64,000 bases of DNA from Bacteroidota bacterium (GTDB lineage: Bacteria; Bacteroidota; Bacteroidia; AKYH767-A; OLB10), in the NCBI GenBank assembly GCA_016721435.1, contig JADKIC010000016.1, positions 1 to 64,000 of the forward strand, written 5' to 3'. The stretch's first letter is position 1; each line of letters opens with the position of its first letter. The translations under genes were made by a program, and so were the position numbers. This document shows, piece after piece, positions 20,494 through 30,289 of this stretch. The notes beneath the pieces are model-generated. The model did no database searches and had not been told where the DNA came from. It was given only the letters and a program-made list of their open reading frames with translations.

Positions 20494-21387
20494 ATGGCAC
20501 TAAAGACAGTCGAATTAGCCCGCTTGGGAAGTATTGTTGTAGAGAAAAAGTATGGGATGACTTATGCAGAATTCTGCGAAAAACACCTTTACCCGCTCTA
20601 CCCGGTAGTCATTGGAGATGCCACAAAAAACTGGTCCGCCAGAGATAAATTCACTCCTGAATTTTTTAAGAAAAACTTTGGTGATCGTGAGGTTACTGTC
20701 AGAGGTCAATTATTTAAACTGGGGGATTTTATTGATTTGATGATGACTTCTACGGAGGACATCCTGCCCTTATCCCTGTAAATTGCAAACTGCTTCTGAG
20801 TATCCGGAACTGTTGCCCGATGTTACACCCCGATACGAGTTTGCGTTACCAGATCGTACCACTTCCTTTTTACTGCCTAAGGGTTTTCTGGGTGCTGCTG
20901 ATACATTGGAGATCTTCTTAGGAAGTCCCGGCGGCCAATTTCCTTATATGCATTATGATTACATGGGCCTTCATGCTTATATCAATCAACTTTATGGAAT
21001 GAAGGAATTTACAGTTATTCCTCCGGATCAAACACCTTTTATGTATCCTGATCCTGAGAATCCATGGAAATCGCTTGTTAATAGTTATCAGCACCCTGAC
21101 CTTGAAAATTTTCCTCTGTTTGCAGAGCTACACCGATTTCTTTCGTGGTCGGACCCGGCGAAACAATGTTCATTCCGAACGGTTGGTGGCATTCTGCGCG
21201 TTCACTTACACCTACCATTTCTGTTGCACTCGATGTGCTGAATTCCTCCAATTGGAGTCGATTTATAAATGAGGTGGATATAATGATGAGCAGGAAAAAG
21301 CCCTTGAAAGCAAAAGTTGCAGTTGCTTATCTGAAAGTAGCAGGTGTGATTTTGTCAATTGCTGAAAAATTAGAGATGATTATTTAA
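20494..21387 (+). CDS. Cupin_8/JmjC-type Fe(II)/2-oxoglutarate dioxygenase, frameshifted
   Basis: The protein resembles JmjC-like hydroxylases. An N-terminal segment (FCEKHLYPLYPVVIGDATKN, WSARDKFTPEFFKKNFGD) is the typical lead-in of cupin_8 proteins. The iron-binding HxD is in FPYMHYDYMGLHAYINQLYG, the co-substrate strand follows as KEFTVIPPDQ, and the distal His in PGETMFIPNGWWHSARSL. Frames break near 20770 and 21160; joined length is about 297 residues. Relatives hydroxylate proteins or small molecules; the substrate here is unknown. All three iron ligands are present, so it should be active if the indels are artefacts. Confidence 0.78.
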
Positions 21388-21471
21388 ATATTTGGAGTGA
21401 ATAAAATGATTTTTATTCTTCTGTAAAATGAAAATGCCGTCAATTGTGCCCTGTAAAAATGGCGTGCAACA

Positions 21472-21977
21472 TTATGAAGAGGGCGATTTCACTTTCCCCC
21501 ACGGCTTTATCTGCCAGGTAATGGATCCGGTGCAAATATGATGTTGATGGGTATCAAATACCTGAACAGCATAGGTTTTTACAATGGAATCTTCAGTGAC
21601 CAATGCTGCTTTAATGGCAGCTAATTCCGATTGATCAATACCAAATTCAGCATTTACTTTCATCTTGCCCTGATACAGGTATTCCATCTGTATGGATTTC
21701 AGAATTAGCCGGTATTGTTCGGTGGAAGGGCGCGTGCCAGACTCAGTCCGCTGATGTATTCGCAAAGTGTTGCTAATGCACAAGCATGAATTCCATTAAT
21801 ATGATTTTTGTTTTTGCGAATGAATGGAATGGAGATAAGCAAAGCGTCGCCCTTTACCTGCTCCACCTTTAATCGATGCGGCTGATTAAAAGGAATCGTT
21901 CTCCATAGTACGATGTTAAATAACCATTTGTAAAACCCCGACGTTTTCGCCTTTTCCAGTAAGCTGTTTAAATTCAT
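21472..21977 (-). CDS. DUF4442 hotdog-fold thioesterase-like protein, frameshifted
   Basis: The N-terminal part (to about residue 88) reads VLWRTIPFNQPHRLKVEQV and NHINGIHACALATLCEYISG, the hallmark of DUF4442, a PaaI-like hotdog-fold family. After an indel near 21735 the C-terminal part continues YRLILKSIQMEYLYQGKMKV and TYAVQVFDTHQHHICTG. Joined length is about 165 residues. The family probably hydrolyses acyl-CoA or related thioesters; the substrate is unknown. It lies near the acyl-CoA ligase at 23280 but on the other strand and separated by one gene, so a functional link is only possible. Confidence 0.72.
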
Positions 21978-22167
21978 CGGTGTTTTATATTATTTATTCA
22001 AACCCCTGCTTTTACGTCATAACAAATGGAAATGTTCCACTTTTATATTTTCCGGGTAAAAAATCAGGTATACTTGAAGAGTGAGACATTTATTGTTTTT
22101 TAATAGTCGTTCTTCCTGTGTTAGTCAATTCTTTGCTGTCATCATCAATGTAAAATTGAAGTTTCGT

Positions 22168-23199
22168 TCATTTATTGTTTGCTTGAACAGGTGCGACATG
22201 TCGTTGCATTAAATGGAACATCGCTTCTTCTAATTCTGCTTCCAGGCGTTGAATGATGTTTTCACATGGGATGATGTCGTGAATCAATTCTACGCTCTGT
22301 CCTGCTGCCCAAAGGTTGTCATAATTTCCGGGCTTAACCGCTTTTTCAAATTTGCCCATGCCCTTGTATTGCACCAGCATCTTGAAGTATTTTTTTGTTG
22401 TTGGATTATTGCTCATCCACCGTTCAAACCAGTTTTGCTTCGGACCAATTTTTTTTGCATATGGTGTGCTGATTACGGCGCAGGGTGTTCCGGAAATTCG
22501 CTCCGTCATCATTATATCATTCATACCTGAATCAACAATCGCATTTTTATACGCTTCACTGACCGAGGCTTCATTGGAGGCAATAAATCTTGTCCCTATG
22601 CTCGCGCCCGAAGCTCCTAAGGCTAACACGGAGAGAATTCCTGCTCCTGTGGCAATACCTCCCGCCGCAACGACCGGAATATGCGGATAATTTTCACGGA
22701 GAAAAGGTAGCAGCACCGACTGTGGATAAGGTCCGGCATGCCCGCCCGCTCCCTGACTCACCGCAATAAATCCATCACAATGCAACGAAGCACATTTTTC
22801 GGCATGTTCCGCGTTGGTGACATCGCAAAACACTTTTCCTCCATATTCATGTGCTCTTTGAATGACCTCTTTTGGATTTCCCAGACTGGTAATGTAGAAG
22901 GGTACCTTTTCCTTCACACATAGTTCCAGGTGATCTTTGTACAACGGATTTGTTTGCTGAACAATAAGGTTCACACCATAATTTCCCGGACAATTATTTT
23001 CAACCTTAAATCGGTTTAAATTCTTCAACAATGCACTCAGTTCATTCTCTTTTCTATAGTTGAGTGTGGGGAAGGTGCCCATTATTCCACATTGCATCGC
23101 GCTCTTCATCATGGCCTCGTTCGAAACCAGGAACATAGGCGCCATGATGACCGGAATGCGCAAGTGAAACATGTCGGTAAATGCAGTATTAAATGACAT
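22168..23199 (-). CDS. NAD(P)H-dependent flavin oxidoreductase, nitronate monooxygenase family
   Basis: This is a 343-residue TIM-barrel flavoprotein of the 2-nitropropane dioxygenase/nitronate monooxygenase family. The start FHLRIPVIMAPMFLVSN, the FMN-binding VSQGAGGHAGPYPQ (with the conserved His), VVAAGGIATGAGILSVLALG and GASIGTRFIASNEASVSEAY are all conserved. FMN-binding enzymes of this kind oxidise alkyl nitronates or act as enoyl reductases. It is divergently transcribed from the acyl-CoA ligase at 23280, which is compatible with a lipid role, but this is inference only. Confidence 0.87.
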   Translation of the reverse strand: MSFNTAFTDMFHLRIPVIMAPMFLVSNEAMMKSAMQCGIMGTFPTLNYRKENELSALLKNLNRFKVENNCPGNYGVNLIVQQTNPLYKDHLELCVKEKVPFYITSLGNPKEVIQRAHEYGGKVFCDVTNAEHAEKCASLHCDGFIAVSQGAGGHAGPYPQSVLLPFLRENYPHIPVVAAGGIATGAGILSVLALGASGASIGTRFIASNEASVSEAYKNAIVDSGMNDIMMTERISGTPCAVISTPYAKKIGPKQNWFERWMSNNPTTKKYFKMLVQYKGMGKFEKAVKPGNYDNLWAAGQSVELIHDIIPCENIIQRLEAELEEAMFHLMQRHVAPVQANNK

Positions 23200-23246
23200 A
23201 ATTTATAATTATTTCTACGCTGTTTCGCTATTTCAAGAACCAGATG

Positions 23247-23254
23247 TATATTTG
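23247..23254 (+). promoter_or_regulatory. -7 promoter box for the acyl-CoA ligase
   Basis: TATATTTG matches TAnnTTTG exactly, 25 bases before the ATG at 23280; TTTC at 23223-23226 (20-base spacing) may serve as the -33 element. Confidence 0.5.
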
Positions 23255-23279
23255 ACCTAAAGCTAAAACATTTCGGATT

Positions 23280-25044
23280 ATGTCAGTGACTCGTCTCTTC
23301 GATTTATTAAACCGCTATCGTGAATTATATCCTGATAAAAAGGATGCACTCGCTGCTAAGGTGAACGGCCAATGGCTGCCGGTCTCCGCTGCTGAGTTGC
23401 TGCTTCAAACGGAGTTGGTGAGCTATGGTTTCCTGGAGATGGGCTTGCAAAAGGGAGATAAAGTGGCTACCCTGAGTAATAACCGACCTGAATGGAATTT
23501 CATTGATTTGGGTCGCATGATGGCCGGTGGTATTCACGTACCGGTTTATCCAACGGTTTCCACAGATGATTTGCGGTTTATCCTCAACGATGCAGAAGTA
23601 AAATATGTCTTTGTGTCGAGTGCAGAACTTTGGGAAAAGATAGCACCGGTAGTTCAGTCGATGCCTGGAATTAAGGCGATGTATTGTTTCGACACCATTC
23701 CCGGAAAACCGCATTGGACAGAAGTTGTTGCATTGGGTAAAGCCCATCCTGCTCCTGAAAAAGTCAAGAGTATTTGCGATACCATTGGCGCCAATGACCT
23801 CGCCACTTTATTATATACAAGTGGAACCACCGGCTTTCCGAAAGGAGTCATGTTGTCGCATGATAACATTATCAGTCAGTTGCTGGCTGCACAAACGTTG
23901 GCCCCCGTTGACAGCAATAGCAGGGCACTGAGTTTTCTCCCCCTGAATCACGTGTACGAAAGAGTATTGAGCTATCTCTACATGTATCTGGGTGTCGGAA
24001 TTTATTATGCAGAGAGTATTGAAAGGTAGCCGATAATCTCAAAGAGGTACAGCCGGAAATATTTGGATGCGTTCCTCGACTTTTTGAGAAAGTATATGAC
24101 CGGATCATTGCGAAAGGTGCTGATCTTACCGGTATAAAGAAGAGGTTATTTTTCTGGGCGGTAGATCTGGGATTAAAGTATGAAATCAATTCCGCTAATG
24201 GTGCTTATGAATGGCAGTTGAAGATTGCACGAAAGCTGATTTTCAGTAAATGGCAGGAAGCATTGGGAGGGAAAGTCAAGGCCGCCATTTCCGGTGGAGC
24301 AGCCCTTCAGCCCCGGCTTGCGCGAATTTTTTGGGCAGCAGATATTCCTATTTGGAGGGATATGGTCTAACGAAACCAGTCCGGTCATCGCTGTTAAATA
24401 CACTAAAGCCGGGAGGATTGAAATTTGGAACGGTAGGAAAGGCGATAGAAAAGGTAACGGTGCGCATTGCCGAAGATGGAGAAATTCTTTGCAAAGGTCC
24501 GAACGTGATGTTGGGTTATTACAAGCGTCCCGACCTCACCGCGGAGATGATCGACGAAGAGGGATGGCTGCATACAGGTGATATCGGCGAGATGGTAGAT
24601 GGAGTCTATCTCAAAATTACCGACCGTAAAAAGAGATTTTCAAAACTTCAGGTGGAAAATACATCGTTCCTCAGATCATAGAAAACAAATTAAAAGAGTC
24701 CCGTTTCATTGAACAGGTGATGGTGATTGGCGAGCATCAGCGGTTCGCTGCGGCGTTGATCGTTCCGGGTTTCGCTTTTGTGAAAGAATGGTGCGAAAGG
24801 AAACAAATACCAATACCGGCTACCAACGAGGAACTCATAAAAATTGAACGTGTCAAAAACAGAATCATGAAGGAAGTGAATGCGGTGAACCTGGACAGGT
24901 TCCTATGAAACCATTAAAAAGATAGAACTCCTACCCCGTGAATGGAGCATTGATAGAGGAGAGATGACGCCGAAGCTCAGCCTGAAGCGAAAAGTGATCC
25001 TGGCAGCGAATAAAGCATTGGTAGATAAAATATACGCCGATTGA
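23280..25044 (+). CDS. Long-chain acyl-CoA synthetase (AMP-forming), multiple frameshifts
   Basis: This enzyme activates fatty acids to acyl-CoA through an acyl-adenylate. The P-loop-like motif LLYTSGTTGFPKGVMLSH is at residues 178-195; LSFLPLNHVYERVLSYLYMY follows, then EVQPEIFGCVPRLFEKVYDR, GYGLTETSPV-like sequence, GYYKRPDLTAEMIDEEGWLH and TGDIGEMVDGVYLKITDRKK, and the end MTPKLSLKRKVILAANKALV. This matches the FadD15/FAA type of about 590 residues. At least four indels (near 24025, 24330, 24635 and 24900) break the frame. Motifs on both sides of each break are conserved, so decay seems unlikely. The stop at 25042 merges into a GAATTC repeat array. Confidence 0.9.
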
Positions 25045-25397
25045 ATTCAGAATTCAGAATTCAGAATTCAGAATTGGGGTTTGGAATTAAGAATTGAGCA
25101 GTTGGGTGTGGAGAATTGAACTGGAGTTTTAATGTTCCGCCTCTGACAATGAATTCAAATAGTTTCTAAAAACAAGCACAGACGTTCCTAATATAGTATT
25201 GTTGGTGACAAGTAAATGCTTTAGTCAATTCTATTCAATAAACACTCACTTTAGTACATATGTCAATTCACTAAATTCCACATGCGAAATCCATCGTCCA
25301 AAAATGCACCTTACATTCAGAGTTAATAATTGACAATTCTTAATTCTTAATTCTGCATTCTGAATTCTGAATTCTGAACCTGCAGGCAGGTTCAGAA
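25043..25397. repeat. Spacer flanked by inverted GAATTCA heptamer arrays
   Basis: Four to five GAATTCA heptamers run from 25043 to 25075, starting inside the fadD stop codon. The inverse series (AATTCTTAATTCTTAATTC, then TGAATTCTGAATTCTGAA) runs from about 25331 to 25397 and stops at the pdhC stop codon. The 250 bases between are AT-rich with no gene. The arms could form a large hairpin between two convergent genes. Confidence 0.6.
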
Positions 25398-26720
25398 TTA
25401 AATATTCCCTTGCCCAAGCAGTACCACCGGATTCTCCAACAATGCCTTAAAAGTGTTCAGAAATTTCGACCCTACCACTCCGTCCACTGCGCGGTGATCA
25501 CAGCTCAATGTTACCTTCATCACATTGCCCGGTTGAATAGTTCCGTTTTTCACTACCGGAATTTGCTTAATCGCTCCTACTGCTAAAATACAGGCATCCG
25601 GTGGATTAATAATCGCTGTAAATTCTTCGATATTAAACATGCCGAGATTAGAAATGGTAAACGTATTTCCTTCCCAATCTTGCGGTTGTAATTTTTTCTC
25701 TTTCGCTTTTTTTGCATACTCCTTTACTTCAACAGCAATTTGACTCAAGGTCTTGCTGTCGGCGAAACGAACTACAGGAACCAGCAATCCTTCCTCTACC
25801 GCCACCGCGATACCGATATTGATATGATGATTATACCGGATACGATCTCCTAACCACGAGGCGTTTACGGCAGGATGCTGACGCAGTGCGGATGCCGCTG
25901 CTTTCACAACGAAATCATTGAATGAAATCTTGACCTGTGTCACCTGATTCACGCTCTCACGGGCCCGAACCACTTCGTCCATGTCGATATCCATGGTGAG
26001 GTAAAAATGAGGCGCGGTAAATTTACTTTCACTCAGGCGACGTGCAATGGTTTTACGCATTTGAGAAACCGTCACCTCTTCAAAACTCTCTTTAGTGACC
26101 GCATTGGCAGCTAACGGCGACGAGGATACGAAGGTGCCGGGCTTAAACCAGTCGATATCACGTTTCACTATTCTTCCATGTTCGCCCGAACCCTTCAGCA
26201 TGCCAAGATCAATACCTTTTTCATTCGCCAACCGTTTCGCCAGCGGAGAAACTTTCAAACGTTGATCACCATTCATGGTGCTCATCATCTCCTTCACTTT
26301 TGGTGCAGCGATGGATGGAGCAGGAGTGGTAACAGGAGCTGAAGAGGCAACAGCCCCGGCCGAGGCAACAACAGCAGGTTCAGCGGTTTCAACAGGTGCT
26401 TTCTTCGCTTCCGGTGCAGCCGCAGATTTTGCAGTAGCAGTAGCGGCTTCTTCCTTTGCAAGTAATTCTTTGTAATCCTCACCTGCTTTTCCTAAAATAG
26501 CTAAGATACTGTCTACCGGTGCAGCTTTCCCTTCTTCAATACCAATATAGAGTAAAGTGCCGGCCTGATACGATTCAAATTCCATCGTGGCTTTGTCGGT
26601 CTCAATTTCAGCAACCAGGTCGCCGTTTTTTATAGTGTCTCCAACTTTCTTATGCCATTTCACTACTACGCCTTCCGTCATGGTATCTGACATCTTGGGC
26701 ATCCTGACTATCTCTGCCAT
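25398..26720 (-). CDS. pdhC: Pyruvate dehydrogenase complex E2, dihydrolipoyl acetyltransferase
   Basis: This 440-residue E2 transfers the acetyl group from E1 to CoA. One lipoyl domain covers residues 1-78, with the lipoylated Lys in EIETDKATMEFESY (about residue 43). An Ala/Pro-rich linker follows (about 85-140), then the E3-binding domain (VSPLAKRLANEKGIDLGMLK, GSGEHGRIVKRDI) and the catalytic domain from about 210, with SCDHRAVDGVVGSKFL holding the active-site His and Asp. It follows pdhA on the same strand about 120 bases downstream, and E1-beta is not adjacent, as is common in Bacteroidota. It could in principle be a branched-chain E2; the pdhA neighbour argues for pyruvate. Confidence 0.92.
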   Translation of the reverse strand: MAEIVRMPKMSDTMTEGVVVKWHKKVGDTIKNGDLVAEIETDKATMEFESYQAGTLLYIGIEEGKAAPVDSILAILGKAGEDYKELLAKEEAATATAKSAAAPEAKKAPVETAEPAVVASAGAVASSAPVTTPAPSIAAPKVKEMMSTMNGDQRLKVSPLAKRLANEKGIDLGMLKGSGEHGRIVKRDIDWFKPGTFVSSSPLAANAVTKESFEEVTVSQMRKTIARRLSESKFTAPHFYLTMDIDMDEVVRARESVNQVTQVKISFNDFVVKAAASALRQHPAVNASWLGDRIRYNHHINIGIAVAVEEGLLVPVVRFADSKTLSQIAVEVKEYAKKAKEKKLQPQDWEGNTFTISNLGMFNIEEFTAIINPPDACILAVGAIKQIPVVKNGTIQPGNVMKVTLSCDHRAVDGVVGSKFLNTFKALLENPVVLLGQGNI

Positions 26721-26840
26721 ATTCTTTTTTATGTAGTTCTTTTTTTAATGAGGTAACAAGAGGAGATGAATATATATGGTATTCTCTACATATATTCAAT
26801 ATATCCGACTAACGCCCTTGTTAAAATAATTTTAATTCCG

Positions 26841-27855
26841 TTAATCTGTAATATAAGGATAATCTCCCTGGGTATAAACATCTTTAAACAACTCACTCAC
26901 ATCCGGATAAGGAGACTCCTCTGCAAACCGGACACTGTCTTCCACCACTTCGTTGATACGCTCATTGATCTTTTCAATTTCCTCCTCTGTCGACATTTTA
27001 TTTCGCAATCAAAATCTGCTTTACAATTTCTACCGGATCCTGCGCTTTGTAACTTTCCACTTCTTCCTTGGTTCGGTATTTTGCCGGGTCGCTCATGGAA
27101 TGTCCGCGGAAGCGATACGTTTTAATTTCTAAATAAATGGGTCCCTTGGTGCGGGCATGGTTCGCCGCCATCTCCATCGCCTCGTGAACGGCTTCTACAC
27201 TCATCCCATCTACCGAATAGCTGGGCATATCGTACGCTAAACCAATTTTATGTAAATCGTGAACATTAGAAGTACGTTCAACAGAAGTTCCCATGGCATA
27301 TGCATTGTTCTCAACAATGAATATGACAGGCAATTCCCATAGCATCGCCATGTTGAAAGCTTCATGTAATGCACCCTGACGAACCGCGCCATCTCCGAAA
27401 TAGCAGACACATAGATTACCGGTCTTGTTGTATTTTTCGGCAAAGGCAATGCCCGCACCCAGTGGAATCTGTGCACCCACAATGCCGTGACCGCCAAAGA
27501 AGCGTTTCTCTTTAGAGAACATATGCATCGAACCACCCTTGCCTTTAGAGCAGCCTGTGATTTTTCCGAATAGTTCCGCCATCACTTCCCGGGCACTGAT
27601 CCCTTTTCCCAATGCATGTGCGTGATCACGGTAAGCAGTAATCATCGCGTCTTCCGGTTTCACACTCATGGCTCCTGCCACAACGGCTTCCTGGCCGATG
27701 TATAAATGGCAAAAACCTTTAATCTTTTGCATGCCGTACAATTGACCGGCCCGCTCTTCAAACCGCCGCATCAATTGCATGTCCTCATACCACTTCAGGT
27801 ATTGTTCAGCGCTGTATTTAGGTTTAGTCTTTTTTGTCTTGGTGGCTGTTTCCAT
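26841..27855 (-). CDS. pdhA: Pyruvate dehydrogenase E1 component, alpha subunit, frameshift near C-terminus
   Basis: This thiamine-diphosphate subunit decarboxylates pyruvate. It shows YEDMQLMRRFEERAGQLYGM, GFCHLYIGQEAVVAGAMSV, the thiamine-binding GDGAVRQGALHEAFNMAMLW with IVENNAYAMG, and the phosphorylation-loop region YRFRGHSMSDPAKYRTKEE. The uninterrupted frame ends at 26998. The next 150 bases encode EEEIEKINERINEVVEDSV, RFAEESPYPDVSELFKDVY and TQGDYPYITD in another frame, which is the expected E1-alpha C-terminus, so a one-base indel near 27000 is inferred and the true stop is 26841-26843. Total is about 338 residues. A TATTTTTG box ends 5 bases before the ATG. Confidence 0.92.
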
Positions 27856-27978
27856 ATGGGCAAAAATAAGGAAAGAGGGTGTATAAATTGAGAAGAGTGC
27901 TTATGGAAAAGTAAATAAATTCTCTGCTGAGAAAAAATCATAAAGTATTGATAAAGTAATAGTTAATAAAATATCTTA

Positions 27979-28086
27979 AAATCTATCCGTGCCAAATCTA
28001 CTTAATCTGCGTCATCAGTGTTCCTAATAAAATTGATCTTATGTCGGAACACAGATGACGCAGATAAATCGGATGTACACGGATTT
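27979..28086. repeat. Inverted repeat of ACACGGAT/GACGCAGAT words
   Basis: The left arm at 27979-28024 (including CTGCGTCATCAGTGTTCC) and right arm at 28046-28086 (including GGAACACAGATGACGCAG) are imperfect inverted copies around a 21-base centre. The right arm stops just before the cdd stop codon. A third, degenerate copy lies at about 28654-28694 on the other side of cdd. Confidence 0.55.
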
Positions 28087-28087
28087 T

Positions 28088-28576
28088 TTATTTGAGGACA
28101 TCTCCGCTGAACAAAAACGGCAGCAGCTGAGCCACACAATCGGAAACAATATATGTGCCTTTACCACCTTCCATGATCAGCCGGATTTTATGTGCATAAC
28201 GCAATTCATATTCGGCCATTACCTGCCGGCAATCTCCACAAGGGCTAATTGGAACGACAGGAAGCTTTTTTCCTTCGGGATAGGCAGTAATGGCGATGGC
28301 GATGATTTTAATTCCGGGATGTTGTGCTCCTGCTGCAAACAAAGCCACACGCTCAGCGCAGAGTCCGGAGGGGTAGGCAGCATTTTCCTGATTACTCCCC
28401 CGCACAATAACACCATTCTCCAGCATTACCGCAGCACCCACATGAAATCGGGAATAAGGTGCATAGGCATCATCGGCCGCCTTCTTCGCTTCATCCACCA
28501 GCAAACGATCTTGTGCTGTTAACTCTTCAAATGATTCGTATTTTTCAAAATGACTGTCGAGGGTAAGTTTTTGCAT
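28088..28576 (-). CDS. cdd: Cytidine deaminase
   Basis: This zinc enzyme deaminates cytidine or deoxycytidine in pyrimidine salvage. Of its 162 residues, the key motifs are AYAPYSRFHVGAAVML, GSNQENAAYPSGLCAERVAL (the first zinc Cys and the catalytic Glu in CAER) and PISPCGDCRQVMAEYE (the other two Cys ligands). I chose the ATG at 28576 because the upstream extension is not conserved-looking and a promoter lies just before: TTG, 19 bases, TACCTTTG at 28595-28602. It stands alone, flanked on both sides by word repeats. Confidence 0.92.
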   Translation of the reverse strand: MQKLTLDSHFEKYESFEELTAQDRLLVDEAKKAADDAYAPYSRFHVGAAVMLENGVIVRGSNQENAAYPSGLCAERVALFAAGAQHPGIKIIAIAITAYPEGKKLPVVPISPCGDCRQVMAEYELRYAHKIRLIMEGGKGTYIVSDCVAQLLPFLFSGDVLK

Positions 28577-28594
28577 AAAGGAGTATTGGTCTTT

Positions 28595-28624
28595 CAAAGG
28601 TAGATAAAATTTCAATCCTGACAA
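28595..28624 (-). promoter_or_regulatory. Promoter for cdd
   Basis: On the minus strand TTG (28622-28624), 19 bases, then TACCTTTG (28595-28602): close to the Bacteroidota consensus. The ATG is 18 bases downstream, which supports the start at 28576. Confidence 0.55.
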
Positions 28625-28738
28625 CCACAAGCAATCACATTCACACTCCAATTAAATCCGCGTAAATCCGAATAATCCGTCAAATCAGTGTTCAAATGAT
28701 CATCATGTTAAAATAAAATTGCGATATTCGAATCATCA

Positions 28739-29539
28739 ATGATATTCGAAAACTTCACTGAAAGCGACCTTCAGCATCTGAAACCACTCGAGCCCGAAGG
28801 TTGGGGTGACCTGATGCCGAGGTTCCGTTTACTGCTCGACAATACTGGTTGTTTTCCATTTAAACTCATTGTAAACAAGACCATCGCTGCTGTGGGAGCA
28901 ACTATTCTGTTCCCGGAATCTGCCTGGCTGGCCTGCATCATAACACATCCTGATTACCAACGGCAAGGGATAGGAGAAAAGATGACGCGGTATTTAATTG
29001 ATTCCGTCGACATGACGCTGCGACCCACGATCAACCTCATCGCCACACCCATGGGCTATCCCTTGTATAAAAAAATTGGTTTTATAACGGATAGCATATA
29101 CGATCATTTTGATGCAGTACCTGTTTATCGTCCGGAGTTGTCAGATCATCCGGTTCGCAACTATGAACCGAAAGATATAGAGGAGATTTTGCGACTGGAT
29201 AAAGCCTTGTCCGGTGAGGACAGAAGCACCATGTTGTTAAACTATATGACAGAGGCTTCCGTTTTTTATGAGGGAGATGTGCTGACAGGTTACTATTTGC
29301 CATCACTGGGAGAAGGATTAATCTTCGCCCTGAATGCTAAAGCAGGAACAGCACTCATGAATCTTCGTACATCCACTAAAAAAAATGCTGTTATACCTCA
29401 AAGTAATAAAGAGGCCTTAAAAATTATGGAAGCCTCCGGACTCCAGCCCTTTCGCATTTCAACCCGCATGTACATCGGAAAAAAAATTGATTGGGATCCG
29501 ACAGCCATGTACAACAGGATAGGAGGGCAGTTGGGATGA
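28739..29539 (+). CDS. GNAT-family acetyltransferase with second C-terminal domain
   Basis: This 266-residue protein has an N-terminal GNAT domain (about residues 1-135) with the acetyl-CoA motif ITHPDYQRQGIGEKMTRYL; the (R/Q)-x-x-G-x-G/A signature is QRQGIG. Residues 140-266 form a second acetyltransferase-like module (DRSTMLLNYMTEA, LGEGLIFALNAKAGTALMNL) of the Acetyltransf_18 kind that often follows such GNATs. Substrate unknown; an amine or amino acid is likely from the family. It has no operon partner. Confidence 0.78.
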   Translation: MIFENFTESDLQHLKPLEPEGWGDLMPRFRLLLDNTGCFPFKLIVNKTIAAVGATILFPESAWLACIITHPDYQRQGIGEKMTRYLIDSVDMTLRPTINLIATPMGYPLYKKIGFITDSIYDHFDAVPVYRPELSDHPVRNYEPKDIEEILRLDKALSGEDRSTMLLNYMTEASVFYEGDVLTGYYLPSLGEGLIFALNAKAGTALMNLRTSTKKNAVIPQSNKEALKIMEASGLQPFRISTRMYIGKKIDWDPTAMYNRIGGQLG

Positions 29540-29705
29540 GTTATTTGAAATATTCTTATTAGTCAATAGAAAATTTAATCATACCAATCACTTTTATTAA
29601 TTTTGACTTCCCCTAATCTTATTCTACATATAACCCATTCTCTTACTTCACATCCTTTACTCAACTCCAATTCGAATCAGGTAATTCTACTCAAACTTCA
29701 TAATA

Positions 29706-30287
29706 ATGCAAACAGTATTTGAACCGCAACTTCTACCTTTTCCGGTAATGGAAACCCCTCGACTGATTTTAAGGAGAATGAATGCTAAAGATGTGGAGGA
29801 AGTATTTTTTCTTCGTGCTGATCCGGAAGTCAATAAGTTTTCATTACGACCTCTTGCCACTAATATCAGGCAGGCAGAAGAATTTATACAAATCGTTGAA
29901 AATTTACTTACCGGAAATGAAGGAATCACCTGGGTGATGGCATTGAAGGACGCTCCGGAAAAGATGATCGGGAATCTGGGCATCTGGAGATTTATAAAAG
30001 AACATTATCGCGGTGAATTGGGTTATGTTTACATCCGAAGTTTCAGGGAAAAGGATATGCAGGAAGCTTTCAACGAAGTCATTAAATACGGATTTGAAAC
30101 ATTAGGACTGCATTCATTAGAAGCGAATGTAGACCCGTCAAACCACCCATCCATCAAATTACTGGAGCGCAATAATTTTATTCGTGAAGCCTATTTCCGT
30201 GAAAATTATTTTGCCAATGGCACCTTTCACGATACAGCGGTGTATTCGCGATTAGCAAATAAGTTGAGAAGCGACAAGGTGTTTTAG
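29706..30287 (+). CDS. GNAT-family acetyltransferase, RimJ/RimL type
   Basis: This is a 193-residue protein of the RimJ/RimL-like GNAT group, which acetylates protein N-termini or small amines. It has the usual start ETPRLILRRMNAKDVEEVFF, then GNLGIWRF, LGYVYIRSFREKDMQEAF (where motif A usually has G-x-G-x-A; here the loop is RSFREKDMQEA, a weaker match) and LEANVDPSNHPSIKLLERN. The substrate cannot be predicted. It is convergent with dnaJ; a 137-base inverted-repeat element begins three bases after its stop. Confidence 0.82.
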   Translation: MQTVFEPQLLPFPVMETPRLILRRMNAKDVEEVFFLRADPEVNKFSLRPLATNIRQAEEFIQIVENLLTGNEGITWVMALKDAPEKMIGNLGIWRFIKEHYRGELGYVYIRSFREKDMQEAFNEVIKYGFETLGLHSLEANVDPSNHPSIKLLERNNFIREAYFRENYFANGTFHDTAVYSRLANKLRSDKVF

Positions 30288-30289
30288 CT

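Noticed and set aside
26294..26482. Leu-rich frame inside pdhC
   Set aside because: It is an alternative frame of the Ala/Pro-rich linker of E2, with no start context or homology.
26766..27125. Plus-strand open frame of 119 residues over the pdhA 3' end
   Set aside because: It is antisense to pdhA. The minus strand of 26841-26996 encodes the expected E1-alpha C-terminus in a shifted frame.
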